Below are positions 40,305 to 48,959 of a stretch of 64,000 nt of DNA, piece after piece. The notes below the pieces were generated by a model. The model saw only the letters and a list, made by a program, of their open reading frames with translations. It was not told the origin of the DNA and ran no database searches. Numbering within the stretch: the first letter of the stretch is position 1; the number at the start of each line of letters is the position of its first letter. Origin of the DNA: Streptomyces sp. ISL-12 (GTDB lineage Bacteria > Actinomycetota > Actinomycetes > Streptomycetales > Streptomycetaceae); contig NZ_JAGGOO010000016.1 in the NCBI RefSeq assembly GCF_018614415.1, positions 62,001-126,000 of the forward strand, given 5' to 3'. The translations under genes were made by a program, and so were the position numbers.

Positions 40305-41545
40305 GTGCGTGTGTTGTTGTCGACGTACGGGTCGCGGGGGGACGTCGAACCCTTGGTGGGGCTGGCCATGGCGTTGCGGGACCTCGGCGCCGAGGCGCTG
40401 GTGTGCGCGCCGCCGGACGAGGACTTCGCGCGGCGGCTGGCCGGTGCCGGTGTGCCCCTGGTACCGGTCGGCCCGTCGGCGCGCGCGCTGACGAAGGCGG
40501 CGCCGGCGCCGTCGTCCCTGCCCGAGCGCGCGGCGGCGTTGATCGCCGCCCAGTTCGAGGTGGTCACCGAGGCCGCCGAGGGCTGCGACGTGCTGGTGGC
40601 GACCGGCATGGTGCCGGCCGCGGCCGGTGCGCTGTCGGTGGCCGAGAAACTCGGCATCCGCTCCGTGTCCGTGACCTTCCAGCAACTGACCCTGCCGTCC
40701 CCGCTGCGCCGGCCGCTGGCGTACCCGGGCCGGCCCCTCCCGCCGGAGGTGGCCGACCACCGGGTGCTGTGGGACCTGGACGCCGAGAGCATCGACGTAC
40801 TGTTCGGGGAGGCGCTCGACACGAGCCGGGTCTCCCACGGACTGCCCCCGGTGCGGGGCGTACGTGACTACGTCATCGGCGACCGGCCGTGGCTGGCGAC
40901 CGACCCGGTCCTGGACCCGTGGCAGGGGACCGGGGACCTCGGCGTCGTACAGACCGGGGCCTGGATCGCACCCGACGTCCGCCCGCTCCCGGCCGCGTTG
41001 ACGGCGTTCTTGGAGGCCGGCGCGCCACCGGTGTACGTGGGCTTCGGCAGCATGCCCCTGCACACGGCGCCGGACGCCGCCCGGGTGGCGGTCGAGGCGG
41101 CCCGCGCCCACGGACGCCGGGTGGTGCTGGGCGGCGGCTGGGCCGGCCTGACCCGGCCCGACGACGGGGACGACTGCTTCCTCGTCGGCGAGGCCGACCA
41201 CCGGGCGCTCTTCGGCCGGGTGGCCGCCGTCGTGCACCACGGGGGCGCCGGCACCACGACCACCGCGGCCCGGGCCGGCACGCCCCAGGTGGTGGTGCCC
41301 CAGGTCGCGGACCAGCCGTACTGGGCGGACCGGGTCGCCGGCCTCGGCATCGGCGCCGCACACGACGGCCCGGCCCCCACCGTCGCCTCCCTGACCGCCG
41401 CCTCGGGACGGCCCTGGCGCCCGGGACCGCGGCGCGGGCCCGTACTGTGGCCGCCACGGTGCGCACCGACGGTGCGACGGTGGCCGCGAAGCTGCTGCGC
41501 GACCTGGCCGACGCGGCGAAACCGCGCGGATCAGCGCGAACGTGA
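40305..41545 (+). pseudogene. Rifamycin-glycosyltransferase-like GT1 gene with a 1-bp frameshift
   Basis: A GT-B glycosyltransferase: MRVLLSTYGSRGDVEPLVGLAMALRDLGAEALVCAPPDEDFARRLAGAGVPLVPVG at the acceptor side, and VVHHGGAGTTTTAARAGTPQVVVPQVADQPYWADRV, the nucleotide-sugar motif. After ASLTAA (near 41402) the frame shifts by -1. The expected C terminus (LGTALAPGTAARARTVAATVRTDGATVAAKLLRDLADAA, stop 41543-41545) is in another frame. Restoring one C in the CCTC tract would heal it, giving about 413 residues. The RAE upstream and helR downstream identify it as an Rgt-type rifamycin inactivator. GTG start at 40305, with GGGAG upstream. Confidence 0.82.
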
Positions 41546-41635
41546 ACCCCACGACGGCACGCGGGACACCCGTCCCCGGCCCCCGCAACGCGCCTTGGTC
41601 GCGAGCGTGACCCACACATCGGAGCTGAGACAACC

Positions 41636-43804
41636 GTGAAACCCCTGACCACCAGCGCGTTCGACCTCCCCGACCGGCTCTCGGCCAAGGCCGACCCGGC
41701 ACTGATCGCCGAGGACGAGCGGCACTTCGCGGCCCTGGCGGCCTGCCTGGAGCAGTCGATCGCCGAGCTGTCCGACCGTCTCGCCGCCACCCGCAGGGCC
41801 CCCGGCGGCCTGGGCCGGCAGGCCATGGACCGGGACACGGAGATCCACCGGCTGACCTCCCGGCTGCGCGCCCTGCGCCGCTTCGGCCTCGACCTGTGCC
41901 TCGGACGCATGGTCGGCGCGGACAGCCCCGAGCCGGTGTACGTCGGACGGCTCGGCCTCACCGACAGCACGGGGCGCCGACTGCTGGTCGACTGGCGTTC
42001 CCCCGCCGCCGAGCCGTTCTTCGGCGCCACCCACGCCCGTCCCATGGGGCTGGCGAGCCGCCGCCGGTACCGCTGGACCGACGGCCGGATCAGCGACTAC
42101 TGGGACGAGGTGTTCACCCCGGACGGGCTGGCCGGCCACGCCGCGCTCGACGACCAGTCCGCCTTCATCGCCAGCCTCGGCGGCACGCGGACGGCACGGA
42201 TGCGGGACGTCCTCGGCACCATCCAGGCCGACCAGGACGCCGTCATCCGCGCGGGCTCCCGCGGCACCCTCGTCGTCGACGGCGGTCCGGGCACCGGCAA
42301 GACCGTCGTCGCGCTGCACCGTGCCGCCTACCTCGTCTACTCCGACCCGCGCCTCGGCCACCGCAGGGGCGGTGTCCTGTTCGTCGGCCCGCACCGGCCC
42401 TACCTCGCCTACGTCTCCGACGTCCTGCCCAGCCTCGGGGAGGAGGGCGTGCAGACCTGTGTCCTGCGCGACCTCGTCGCCGAGGGGGCCGGAGCGGGCG
42501 TGGAGGCCGATCCGGAGGTGGCCCGGCTCAAGTCGTCCGCCGACCTGGTGAAGGCGATCGAGAAGGCCGTCCGGTTCTACGAGGAGCCGCCCGCCGAGGG
42601 TATGACGGTCACCACCCCCTGGTCCGACATCCGGCTGAGCGCCGGCGAATGGGCCGCGGCCTTCGAGGCGGCGGCCCCCGGCACCCCGCACAACGAGGCC
42701 CGCGACCAGGTCTGGGAGGAACTGCTCACCATCCTGACCGACAAGCACGACGGCGACGCCCCGGAGGAACTGCTCCGCAGGTCGCTCAACCGGAACCGGG
42801 AACTGCGCACCGCCTTCGACCGCGCCTGGCCACTGCTCGAAGCGGCCGACCTGGTCGGCGACCTCTGGTCGGTCCCCGCCTACCTGCGGCTGTGCGCCCC
42901 CTGGCTCGACCGGGACGACGTACGCAGGCTCCAGCGCGCGGACCCGGCCGCCTGGACCGTGTCCGACCTGCCGCTGCTGGACGCGGCGCGGCAGCGGCTC
43001 GGTGACCCGGAGGCGGCCCGGCGAAGGCGCCGGGACCAGGCCGCCCTGGCCGCCCAGCGCGACCGCATGGACCGGGTCGTCGACAACCTGATCGCGGCGG
43101 TGGCGGACTCCGGCGCCGACGGTGACGACGGCGAGGGCCTGGTACGGATGCTGCGCGGCCAGGACGCCCAGGTCAGCCTGGTCGACGAGAGCGAACTGGC
43201 CACCGTCGAACCGGATCTCCTGGCCGGTCCGTTCGCCCACGTCGTCGTCGACGAGGCGCAGGAACTGACCGACGCGGAGTGGCAGATGCTGCTGGTCCGC
43301 TGCCCCTCGCGCAGCTTCACCGTCGTCGGGGACCGCGCCCAGGCCCGGCACGGGTTCACCGAGTCATGGCGGGAACGGCTCGAACGGGTCGGCCTCGACC
43401 GCATCGGCCTCGCCTCCCTGAACATCAACTACCGGACGCCGGAGGAGATCATGGCGGAGGCCGAGCCGGTCATCCGGGCCGCTCTCCCGGACGCCAACGT
43501 GCCCACCTCCGTCCGCAGCGGCGGCGTTCCCGTCGTCCACGGCTCCACCGCGGACCTGGAGACGGTCCTCGGCACCTGGCTCGCCGCACACGACGAGGGA
43601 ACCGCCTGTGTCATCGGCGACCCCGCGTTCCGGGCGACGTCCCGCGTCCGCTCGCTCACCCCCGAACTGGCGAAGGGACTCGAATTCGACCTGGTCGTCC
43701 TCGTCGACCCGGACCGGTTCGGCGAAGGCGTCGTGGGGGCCGTCGACCGTTACGTCGCGATGACCCGCGCGACCCGCCGGCTCGTCGTCCTCACCAGTTC
43801 CTGA
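41636..43804 (+). CDS. helR: RNA polymerase recycling ATPase HelR
   Basis: A 722-residue UvrD-like superfamily-1 protein of the HelD/HelR class. An N-terminal coiled-coil arm (about 25-85, LIAEDERHFAALAACLEQSIAELSDRLAATRR) enters the RNA polymerase channel. VDWRSPAAEPFFGATHARPMGLASRRRY is a HelD hallmark. Walker A is VVDGGPGTGKTVVALHRAAYL, Walker B VVVDEAQELTDAEWQML, and the end is GLEFDLVVLVDPDRFGEGVVGAVDRYVAMTRATRRLVVL. HelR displaces rifamycin from RNA polymerase and gives tolerance. It lies 90 bp after the glycosyltransferase and is probably induced with it through the RAE. Confidence 0.9.
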   Translation: MKPLTTSAFDLPDRLSAKADPALIAEDERHFAALAACLEQSIAELSDRLAATRRAPGGLGRQAMDRDTEIHRLTSRLRALRRFGLDLCLGRMVGADSPEPVYVGRLGLTDSTGRRLLVDWRSPAAEPFFGATHARPMGLASRRRYRWTDGRISDYWDEVFTPDGLAGHAALDDQSAFIASLGGTRTARMRDVLGTIQADQDAVIRAGSRGTLVVDGGPGTGKTVVALHRAAYLVYSDPRLGHRRGGVLFVGPHRPYLAYVSDVLPSLGEEGVQTCVLRDLVAEGAGAGVEADPEVARLKSSADLVKAIEKAVRFYEEPPAEGMTVTTPWSDIRLSAGEWAAAFEAAAPGTPHNEARDQVWEELLTILTDKHDGDAPEELLRRSLNRNRELRTAFDRAWPLLEAADLVGDLWSVPAYLRLCAPWLDRDDVRRLQRADPAAWTVSDLPLLDAARQRLGDPEAARRRRRDQAALAAQRDRMDRVVDNLIAAVADSGADGDDGEGLVRMLRGQDAQVSLVDESELATVEPDLLAGPFAHVVVDEAQELTDAEWQMLLVRCPSRSFTVVGDRAQARHGFTESWRERLERVGLDRIGLASLNINYRTPEEIMAEAEPVIRAALPDANVPTSVRSGGVPVVHGSTADLETVLGTWLAAHDEGTACVIGDPAFRATSRVRSLTPELAKGLEFDLVVLVDPDRFGEGVVGAVDRYVAMTRATRRLVVLTSS

Positions 43805-43981
43805 CCTCCGCGGGCGACGCGGCGACCGGCGTACGGGTACGGTCGTCCGTTGCCGCAGGAGCGGGTTCGCGGAGCGTGCCGGGACGCGGCGGGAACTATC
43901 GTAGGGGCGACAAGTGTTCTGGTCGCGCGGGACGAAGGCGGCGTCCCGCGTTCCACGGGGGAGTCGGACGGCGGTGGCGGA

Positions 43982-44431
43982 ATGGGTGAGGTCGGAACGG
44001 ACGGCGTGGCCGGCGCGGGGACGCCGTCCGGGGGTGGTGCGCGCGGGCTTTCGGTGACGTTCGAGCCCGGCACGTTCCGCGTCGCGGACGCGCGTCGTGT
44101 CGCGGTCCGGTATCTGGCCGCGTCACGGGACGAGCGGGCCGAACCGTGGCCGGACCGGGTCGTGGAGGCGGCGCAGCTGGTGGTCAGCGAACTGGTCACC
44201 AACGCGGTCAAGTACGGATCGGGCCCGGTACGGCTGTCCCTGTCCGTCGCCGGCGGCATGATGTCGGTGACCGTGCGGGACGGCGAGACGGCCCTGCCGG
44301 TACCGCGGCCGGCCGACCCCGGCCGGGTGGGGCAGCACGGCCTGGAGATCGTCGCGGCGCTGAGCCAGCACCTCGACGTCCGGCGCGAGCCGACCGGCAA
44401 ACGGGTCACCGCCCGCATCGCGCTGCGCTGA
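43982..44431 (+). CDS. Anti-sigma-type ATP-binding protein (HATPase_c, RsbW-like)
   Basis: A 149-residue GHKL ATPase. The N-box VVEAAQLVVSELVTNAVKYGSGPVRL, the VTVRDGE G1 box and GQHGLEIVAALSQHLDVRREPTGKRVTARI are plain. Streptomyces encodes many such stand-alone kinases that phosphorylate anti-sigma antagonists or bind sigma factors. The start is uncertain: the ATG at 43982 is used, but the open frame continues upstream. It is convergent with a PP2C phosphatase gene, and the pair could form a partner-switching module. Confidence 0.82.
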   Translation: MGEVGTDGVAGAGTPSGGGARGLSVTFEPGTFRVADARRVAVRYLAASRDERAEPWPDRVVEAAQLVVSELVTNAVKYGSGPVRLSLSVAGGMMSVTVRDGETALPVPRPADPGRVGQHGLEIVAALSQHLDVRREPTGKRVTARIALR

Positions 44432-44576
44432 GCGCGCCCACCGCCGAGGAGAAGGGACATCGGCCGGCCGCGAGGGCGAGTGCGAGTGCGGGGAGGGGGA
44501 CGGAGGCGTCGGGTGCCGAGGCGGCGAGGACGCCGGCGGCCGGCCGGGGCGAACCCGCCGGACCGGCCCCGCCCCA

Positions 44577-45752
44577 TTACGGGAGCCGCGGGCTCCGGTC
44601 GCCGTACCAGTCCATGCACAGGACGGTGGCGTCGTCCCGCAGCCGGCCCCGGCAGGCGTCCTGGACGGCGCCGGCCAGGGTGCGGACCACCTCCCTGGGG
44701 TGGAGGGCACGGGAGTCGCGGAGCAGGGCGGGCAGATCGACCCCGGACGCGCCACGCTCCTGCATGCCGTCGGTGAGCAGGACCAGCCGGTCACCGGGGC
44801 GCAGTTCCAGGTACTGGACCTGGTGGGGGACGGGGGAGGCGACACCGAAGGGCAGGTTCGCGGTGAGCATGAGCTCCCGTACGGTGCCGTCGCGCAGCAG
44901 CAGGGGACGCGGATGGCCGGCGTTGATCAGCTGGACGGCGCCGGTGCTGAGCTGGACGCACAGCAACTGACCGGTGGCCAGGCCCCGGTTGTGGTGGAGC
45001 AGGGCGTGGTGTGCGCGTCTGGCCTGTTCCGCGATGCCGCATCCGGTGCGGCGGGCGCCGCGCAGCGCCCCGAGGAGCAGGGTGGCCAGCAGCGCCGAGT
45101 CGGTGTCGTGGCCCATCGCGTCGGTGATGGACAGATGCAGCACGTCCCGGTCCAACGCGAAGTCGTAGGTGTCGCCCCCGATGTTGTCGGCCGGTACCAG
45201 ACCTCCCGCGATCGAGAACTGCGCGGCCTCGCAGGCCGAGGCGGACGGCAGCAGCTGGTGCTGGATCTCGGCGGCCAGACTGGTCGGTGTGGTGCGCCGG
45301 CCCCAGTGGTAGAGGTCGGTGAAACGCCGGTCGGTGACGATGATGTAGGCCAGGGCGTGGGCCGCCTGGTCGACCTTGCGCAGGACCGACGGGTCGTCGT
45401 GCGGAAGGGTCACCTCCAGGACACCGACGCAGTCCCCGCGGTTGGTGACCGGTGAGATCACCCGGTGGCTTCCGTCACCGTCCGGTTCGACGCGCCGGCG
45501 CTGCGACCGCAGCACCTTCTCGTAGACGCTGTCGCGCAGCGCGATGTGCGTCGCCCCGTGCCCGTCCCGTACGCCGTCGGCGGTGGTGAGCCGTACCAGC
45601 TCCTCCTCGATCAGATCCAGGAAGAGGAAAGAGACGCTGGCCGCCGCGAACCGCTTCTGAAGGTTGCGCGCCACGACGTCGACCGATTCCACCGGCGAGG
45701 CCTCCTCGGCGTCGGCGAGCAGGTCTCCCAACTCCAAGGTGTTGCCGTCCAT
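44577..45752 (-). CDS. GAF-containing PP2C (SpoIIE/RsbU-type) phosphatase
   Basis: A 391-residue protein. A GAF-like sensor domain (about 22-155, VDVVARNLQKRFAAASVSFLFLDLIEEELVRL ... VGVLEVTLPHDDPSVLRKVDQAAHALAYIIV) is followed by a SpoIIE phosphatase domain (about 165-385) with the metal ligands in VPADNIGGDTYDFAL, SITDAMGHDTDSALLA, LLTDGMQERG and RDDATVLCMD. It should dephosphorylate an anti-sigma antagonist in response to a signal bound by GAF. No antagonist (STAS) gene is adjacent; an RsbW-like gene is convergent. Start ATG at 45752. Confidence 0.9.
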   Translation of the reverse strand: MDGNTLELGDLLADAEEASPVESVDVVARNLQKRFAAASVSFLFLDLIEEELVRLTTADGVRDGHGATHIALRDSVYEKVLRSQRRRVEPDGDGSHRVISPVTNRGDCVGVLEVTLPHDDPSVLRKVDQAAHALAYIIVTDRRFTDLYHWGRRTTPTSLAAEIQHQLLPSASACEAAQFSIAGGLVPADNIGGDTYDFALDRDVLHLSITDAMGHDTDSALLATLLLGALRGARRTGCGIAEQARRAHHALLHHNRGLATGQLLCVQLSTGAVQLINAGHPRPLLLRDGTVRELMLTANLPFGVASPVPHQVQYLELRPGDRLVLLTDGMQERGASGVDLPALLRDSRALHPREVVRTLAGAVQDACRGRLRDDATVLCMDWYGDRSPRLP

Positions 45753-45964
45753 GGTCCTCTCCCTCCGCCGTCGTGGCTTCCTGCCGTTGCGGATGGTTCA
45801 TCTGCCCGGTCACGGCCCGCACATGCCCGGAAGATCCCGCGTCGAACGCGGTCGTGCGGGTGTGCGGAGACGGAAACACGTGAGAGTGACAGCCGGGTTC
45901 ACACCATTGGCGTAAGGGGAACGCGGGTACTCCTCAGTCAGGTCAGCCGAGCGAGAGGTGACTC
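45753..45964. other. Intergenic region between divergent phosphatase and small membrane ORF
   Basis: 212 bp with no gene. GGGTAC at 45925-45930 resembles the -10 of stress-sigma (SigB-type) promoters, but no convincing -35 was found at the right distance. Confidence 0.3.
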
Positions 45965-46078
45965 ATGCTCTTCACGCTGTGCACCGCGGGGCCGCTGCTG
46001 CTCGCCCTTCTCCTGGTCCATCAGAACACCGACCGGCGCGCACCGCGCCACAAACGCCACGGTCCGCCCGTCCGTTGA
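45965..46078 (+). CDS. Small single-helix membrane peptide (37 aa)
   Basis: ATG at 45965 with GAGAGGTG upstream; 37 codons to TGA. MLFTLCTAGPLLLALLLVHQ is a hydrophobic helix followed by a strongly basic tail (TDRRAPRHKRHGPPVR). The Shine-Dalgarno and the composition suggest a real small membrane peptide. No family is recognised. Confidence 0.45.
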   Translation: MLFTLCTAGPLLLALLLVHQNTDRRAPRHKRHGPPVR

Positions 46079-46199
46079 CGTCACCCGCCCGGGTCACCTC
46101 GGCCGCCGCCTCGCGCGGTGCCCGTACCGCGAGGGGCGGCCGGGGCAGCAGCGCACCGGGGCCCGGCAGGCGCCGTGGCCCCAGGCCACCGCGCGCTGC

Positions 46200-46492
46200 G
46201 GACACCCGGAGATCAGCGGCGACGGGCGGACCGCCGTTCGCCTCGTGGGCGACCGACCTGGTGCCCGGCGAGGACCCCAACGGCGAAGGCGACGGCGTCT
46301 TCGTCACCGGCCTGCGCACCGGGCGCACCGCGCTCGTCGGCCGGGCCCCGGACGGCACGCCGGCCGCCGCACGACCAGCGCCGCCCGATGGACGCCTGGG
46401 GCCGCACCGTCGCCTTCACCTCGGCGGACGGCGCTCTGGCACCGGGCACGGCCGGGCCGGGTGGCGGCGTGTACGTCCGCACCCTGTACTGA
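46200..46492 (+). pseudogene. Remnant of a PD40/TolB-like beta-propeller protein
   Basis: One frame reads TDLVPGEDPNGEGDGVFVTGLRTGRTALVGRAPDGTPAA, and a second, after a shift near 46370, reads MDAWGRTVAFTSADGALAPGTAGPGGGVYVRTLY to a TGA at 46490-46492. The pattern (LVPGDxNxxxDVFVxxLxTGxT ... GRxVAFTSxAxxLxPG) is the WD40-like PD40 repeat of secreted TolB-type proteins. Only about two repeats remain, in different frames and without a start or signal peptide, so this is a decayed gene. Confidence 0.6.
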
Positions 46493-46500
46493 CCGCCGTA

Positions 46501-46538
46501 ATCGATTGACTTTCGATCGATACCGATCGAGAATCGAT
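46501..46538 (+). promoter_or_regulatory. Nested palindromic operator over the DUF2975/XRE promoter
   Basis: Outer arms ATCGATT (46501-46507) and AATCGAT (46532-46538), inner arms TCGATCG (46513-46519) and CGATCGA (46524-46530). A TTGACT -35 (46506-46511) and GAGAAT -10 (17-bp spacer) are interwoven, and the start codon follows at 46541. The likely ligand is the XRE protein encoded by the second gene. Confidence 0.65.
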
Positions 46539-46540
46539 AC

Positions 46541-47038
46541 ATGCCTCGCCTTCTCATCACCGTCCTGCGCGTCGGTATCGCAGCGTCGATCATGCTCGGT
46601 CTCTTCGGGCAGATCGTGGTCATCCCCACCGCGGCGGCCGACGAGGTCGACCGGTTCCCGGCCTACGCCCCGTTCGCCGCGCCCTATGTGGCCGTCGCGA
46701 TCACCGGCGTCGCCTGCGTCCAAGTCGTCCTCGCCGCCATGTGGATGCTGCTCGACATGGTCGAACGCGATGTGATCTTCACCGAGCGGGCCTTCCGCTG
46801 GGTCGACATCATCATCGGCGCCGCGATCGTGGCGACCCTGCTGGCGTTCGGGGTCACCAGCCACCTGGGCGTGGCCGAGATCCCCTCGCCCGACGACGGC
46901 ATGGAGGTCACCAGCGCGCTCGGCGCCGCGGCCGTCTGCGTGGCCGTGGGCGCGGCGTTCGCGATGCTCATGGTGATCATGCGGGGTCTGCTGCGCAAGG
47001 CGACAGCGCTGCGGGCCGAGATGGCCGAGGTCGTCTGA
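46541..47038 (+). CDS. DUF2975 membrane protein
   Basis: A 165-residue four-helix membrane protein (about 5-30, 48-75, 86-107 and 122-150) with the DUF2975 pattern MWMLLDMVERDVIFTERAFRWVDIIIGAAI in the middle. The family always travels with a small XRE regulator, as here (TGATG overlap). The start codon lies only about 7 bp from the predicted transcription start, so the mRNA may be nearly leaderless. The pair probably forms a membrane-sensor/repressor unit; the signal is unknown. Confidence 0.88.
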   Translation: MPRLLITVLRVGIAASIMLGLFGQIVVIPTAAADEVDRFPAYAPFAAPYVAVAITGVACVQVVLAAMWMLLDMVERDVIFTERAFRWVDIIIGAAIVATLLAFGVTSHLGVAEIPSPDDGMEVTSALGAAAVCVAVGAAFAMLMVIMRGLLRKATALRAEMAEVV

Positions 47039-47277
47039 TGGCGATCGTCGTCGACCTCGACGTCCTGCTCACGCGACGGGGGATGTCGGTCGGCGCGTTC
47101 GCCGACGCCGTCGGCATCACCCCCGCCAACGTCGCCGTACTGAAGAACGGACGTGCCAAGGCGGTGCGCTTTACGACACTCGACGCCATCTGCCGCACCC
47201 TCGGCTGCCAGCCCGGCGACGTGCTGCGCTGGGTGCCCGACGGCGACGGTACGGAGACGGCGGGGACCGGGGCGTGA
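47038..47277 (+). CDS. XRE-family (YozG-like) small regulator
   Basis: A 79-residue helix-turn-helix protein: AIVVDLDVLLTRRGMSVGAFADAVGITPANVAVLKNGRAKAVRFTTLDAICRTLGCQPGDVLRWV is the complete Cro/CI fold. This short type is the standard partner of DUF2975. The start shares a base with the DUF2975 stop. It is probably autoregulatory through the palindromes at 46501-46538. Confidence 0.9.
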   Translation: MAIVVDLDVLLTRRGMSVGAFADAVGITPANVAVLKNGRAKAVRFTTLDAICRTLGCQPGDVLRWVPDGDGTETAGTGA

Positions 47278-47489
47278 AGTGCCGGTCCCGACGATCATGA
47301 CGCGGACACCCGGGGGCAGAACGGTTCGCGCGCCCGGCCGCCGGTGAACTCGCTCCGTGCCTGTCAGGCCCAGCACGGCAGCCCACGGCGCACCAGAATC
47401 GCACGTGCCCGGTGGATATCCGTTGTTGCGGTCCGGTTTCGAGCCGGCGGCGGTGGGTTGCCCGCCCGGGCGCCGCGCGTTCTCCAGGT
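47278..47489. other. Intergenic, no gene seen
   Basis: 212 bp between the XRE gene and a small ORF. It must carry the promoter of the latter. GTTTC followed after 15 bp by GGGTT (about 47437-47461) loosely resembles a stress-sigma promoter. Confidence 0.3.
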
Positions 47490-47765
47490 ATGGAAACCCC
47501 CTACGCGGCACTGAACGGCGCCTACTGGCTGGACGACGACCTGGCTCCCTGCCCGGACTGTTTACGCATGCTGGACACCCCGCCGGCCGACGACGCCGGA
47601 CGGGCCCGGAGCGACGGTGACCGGCCTGTCCGCGCGGTGTGGCGAGCCGTCAGCGGCGTCACCTCCGCGGCGCACGCGGCCCTGTCCGCGCTGAGCCCGC
47701 GAGCCGGACGCCGGCAAAGGTCCCGACGGGACGGTACGGGGGTGCGCTGCGGCTATGAGCGGTGA
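47490..47765 (+). CDS. Small hypothetical protein with CPDC motif
   Basis: A 91-residue frame starting METPYAALNGAYWLDDDLAPCPDCLRML; the end is basic (RAGRRQRSRRDGTGVRCGYER). Cys in CPDC plus a distal Cys could bind metal but do not complete a known zinc finger. The GTATGG start lacks a strong ribosome-binding site. No family is recognised; the ordered N terminus argues for a real gene. Confidence 0.5.
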   Translation: METPYAALNGAYWLDDDLAPCPDCLRMLDTPPADDAGRARSDGDRPVRAVWRAVSGVTSAAHAALSALSPRAGRRQRSRRDGTGVRCGYER

Positions 47766-48102
47766 CGTGCCGCCACCGGTCTCGTCGTGCGACGGGGCTT
47801 CTTCCGGGACATCGCCACCGTGCCTGCGTGTGACCGCGCCGACGGGAGCGGAGCGGGTCGACGACACCGTCCGCGCCCGGCCGGTGGAGCGGCGGGCCGA
47901 CCTCCCCTGGGCGGTCGGCGCCGCTGCCGTCTCGTCCCGCCGGGCACCCGGATGAGGTCGTCCAGCCGCATGGGGCCGGCCGCCCTGATGCCTCCGCCGG
48001 TGGATTGCCATGACCACCGCACAACGGTGGTCCGTGTCACCGGTGTTGACGCGCGGACCGCTGCCCGGCCTCCGGGAGTCACCGCTCGGCCTGCGGCAGC
48101 CG
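47766..48102. other. Intergenic, no gene seen
   Basis: 337 bp between convergent genes. Short open frames here have no start signal and no recognisable protein pattern, and no clear hairpin terminator stood out. Confidence 0.4.
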
Positions 48103-48789
48103 CTACTCGGCCTTCTCGGACGGTGCCTCGTCCGCCGGCGCCGCGGCCGGAGCGGCCTCGGACACGGTGTAGAAGACGGAGGAGCCCTGCTTGGTGCGCT
48201 GCACCTGGTTCCTGGCCACCAGGTTCTCCAGAGTGTTGCGCACGACCGTGGTCTTCACCGTCCGGTCGGCGTGGGCCTCGCCCAGCGCGGTGGCCACCTC
48301 CGCGGCGGAACGCGGCTCCGTCTGCTCGGCCAGCACGCCGAGAATCAGCTCGCCCAGCGTCGGTGCGGCCGGCTTCTTCGCCGCGGACTTGGTGGCGGAC
48401 TTGGCGGCGGTCCTGGCAGCCGGCTTGGCCGCGGACTTGCCGGCCGGCGGGGCCTTCTTCTCCGCCTTGCGCTGCTGCGGCGCGGACTTCTTCGCCCGGG
48501 TCTGCTTGCCGCCGGTGCCCTCGGCGGGCGTCGACTTCTTGCGCGGCGACGGCACGGCCGCCGTGTCGGGCGCGACCGTCTCCTCGGCCGGGGTCCGCGT
48601 CGAGCCCAGTGCCTGCTGGATGTTGACCAGCACACTGTGGTCGCGCTGCAACGCGGCGAGCTGCTCCTGCAAGGTGGTGATCTCCGAGCTGAGGCGCTCC
48701 TGTTCCTTGGCGTTGCGCTCGAGATCGCCGGTCACCTGCGCGGCGTACTGCGAGGCGAGTTCGGTGGCGGTGGACGCTGTCTCCGACAT
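48103..48789 (-). CDS. Histone H1-like winged-helix protein
   Basis: A 228-residue protein in three parts. An N-terminal coiled coil (about 5-62, LASQYAAQVTGDLERNAKEQERLSSEITTLQEQLAALQRDH) is followed by a Lys/Ala/Pro-rich segment (about 85-150, KKSAPQQRKAEKKAPPAGKSAAKPAARTAAKSATKSAAKK) like the tail of histone H1 and actinobacterial HupS/H1. A C-terminal winged helix comes last (about 152-205, TLGELILGVLAEQTEPRSAAEVATALGEAHADRTVKTTVVRNTLENLVARNQVQRTKQGSSVFYTV). It should bind DNA, possibly as a nucleoid protein. Start ATG at 48789; -10-like TAGTAT at 48933 to 48928. Confidence 0.8.
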   Translation of the reverse strand: MSETASTATELASQYAAQVTGDLERNAKEQERLSSEITTLQEQLAALQRDHSVLVNIQQALGSTRTPAEETVAPDTAAVPSPRKKSTPAEGTGGKQTRAKKSAPQQRKAEKKAPPAGKSAAKPAARTAAKSATKSAAKKPAAPTLGELILGVLAEQTEPRSAAEVATALGEAHADRTVKTTVVRNTLENLVARNQVQRTKQGSSVFYTVSEAAPAAAPADEAPSEKAE

Positions 48790-48959
48790 GGTCGGTCACT
48801 CTCCTTGATGCTGACGGTCGTTGCTGTCGGCGGGCAGCAGCCGGGTGCCGACGGACGGCGGGCCGCCCTTCCGGCCACGCGTGACACCTGCGCGGGCCTC
48901 GACTGCTGCGTATGCCCTGAGGTGGAGATACTACGTACAACTAGTGCCACTTGTTCCTC
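48790..48959. promoter_or_regulatory. Upstream region of the H1-like gene
   Basis: Contains the only AT-rich patch of this area, ACTACGTACAACTAGT (48930-48945), an imperfect palindrome that includes the possible -10 TAGTAT on the minus strand. No gene was found. Confidence 0.35.

Noticed and set aside
47755..47955. Open frame directly after the 91-residue ORF
   Set aside because: Starts inside the preceding stop region without a ribosome-binding site and has no recognisable pattern.
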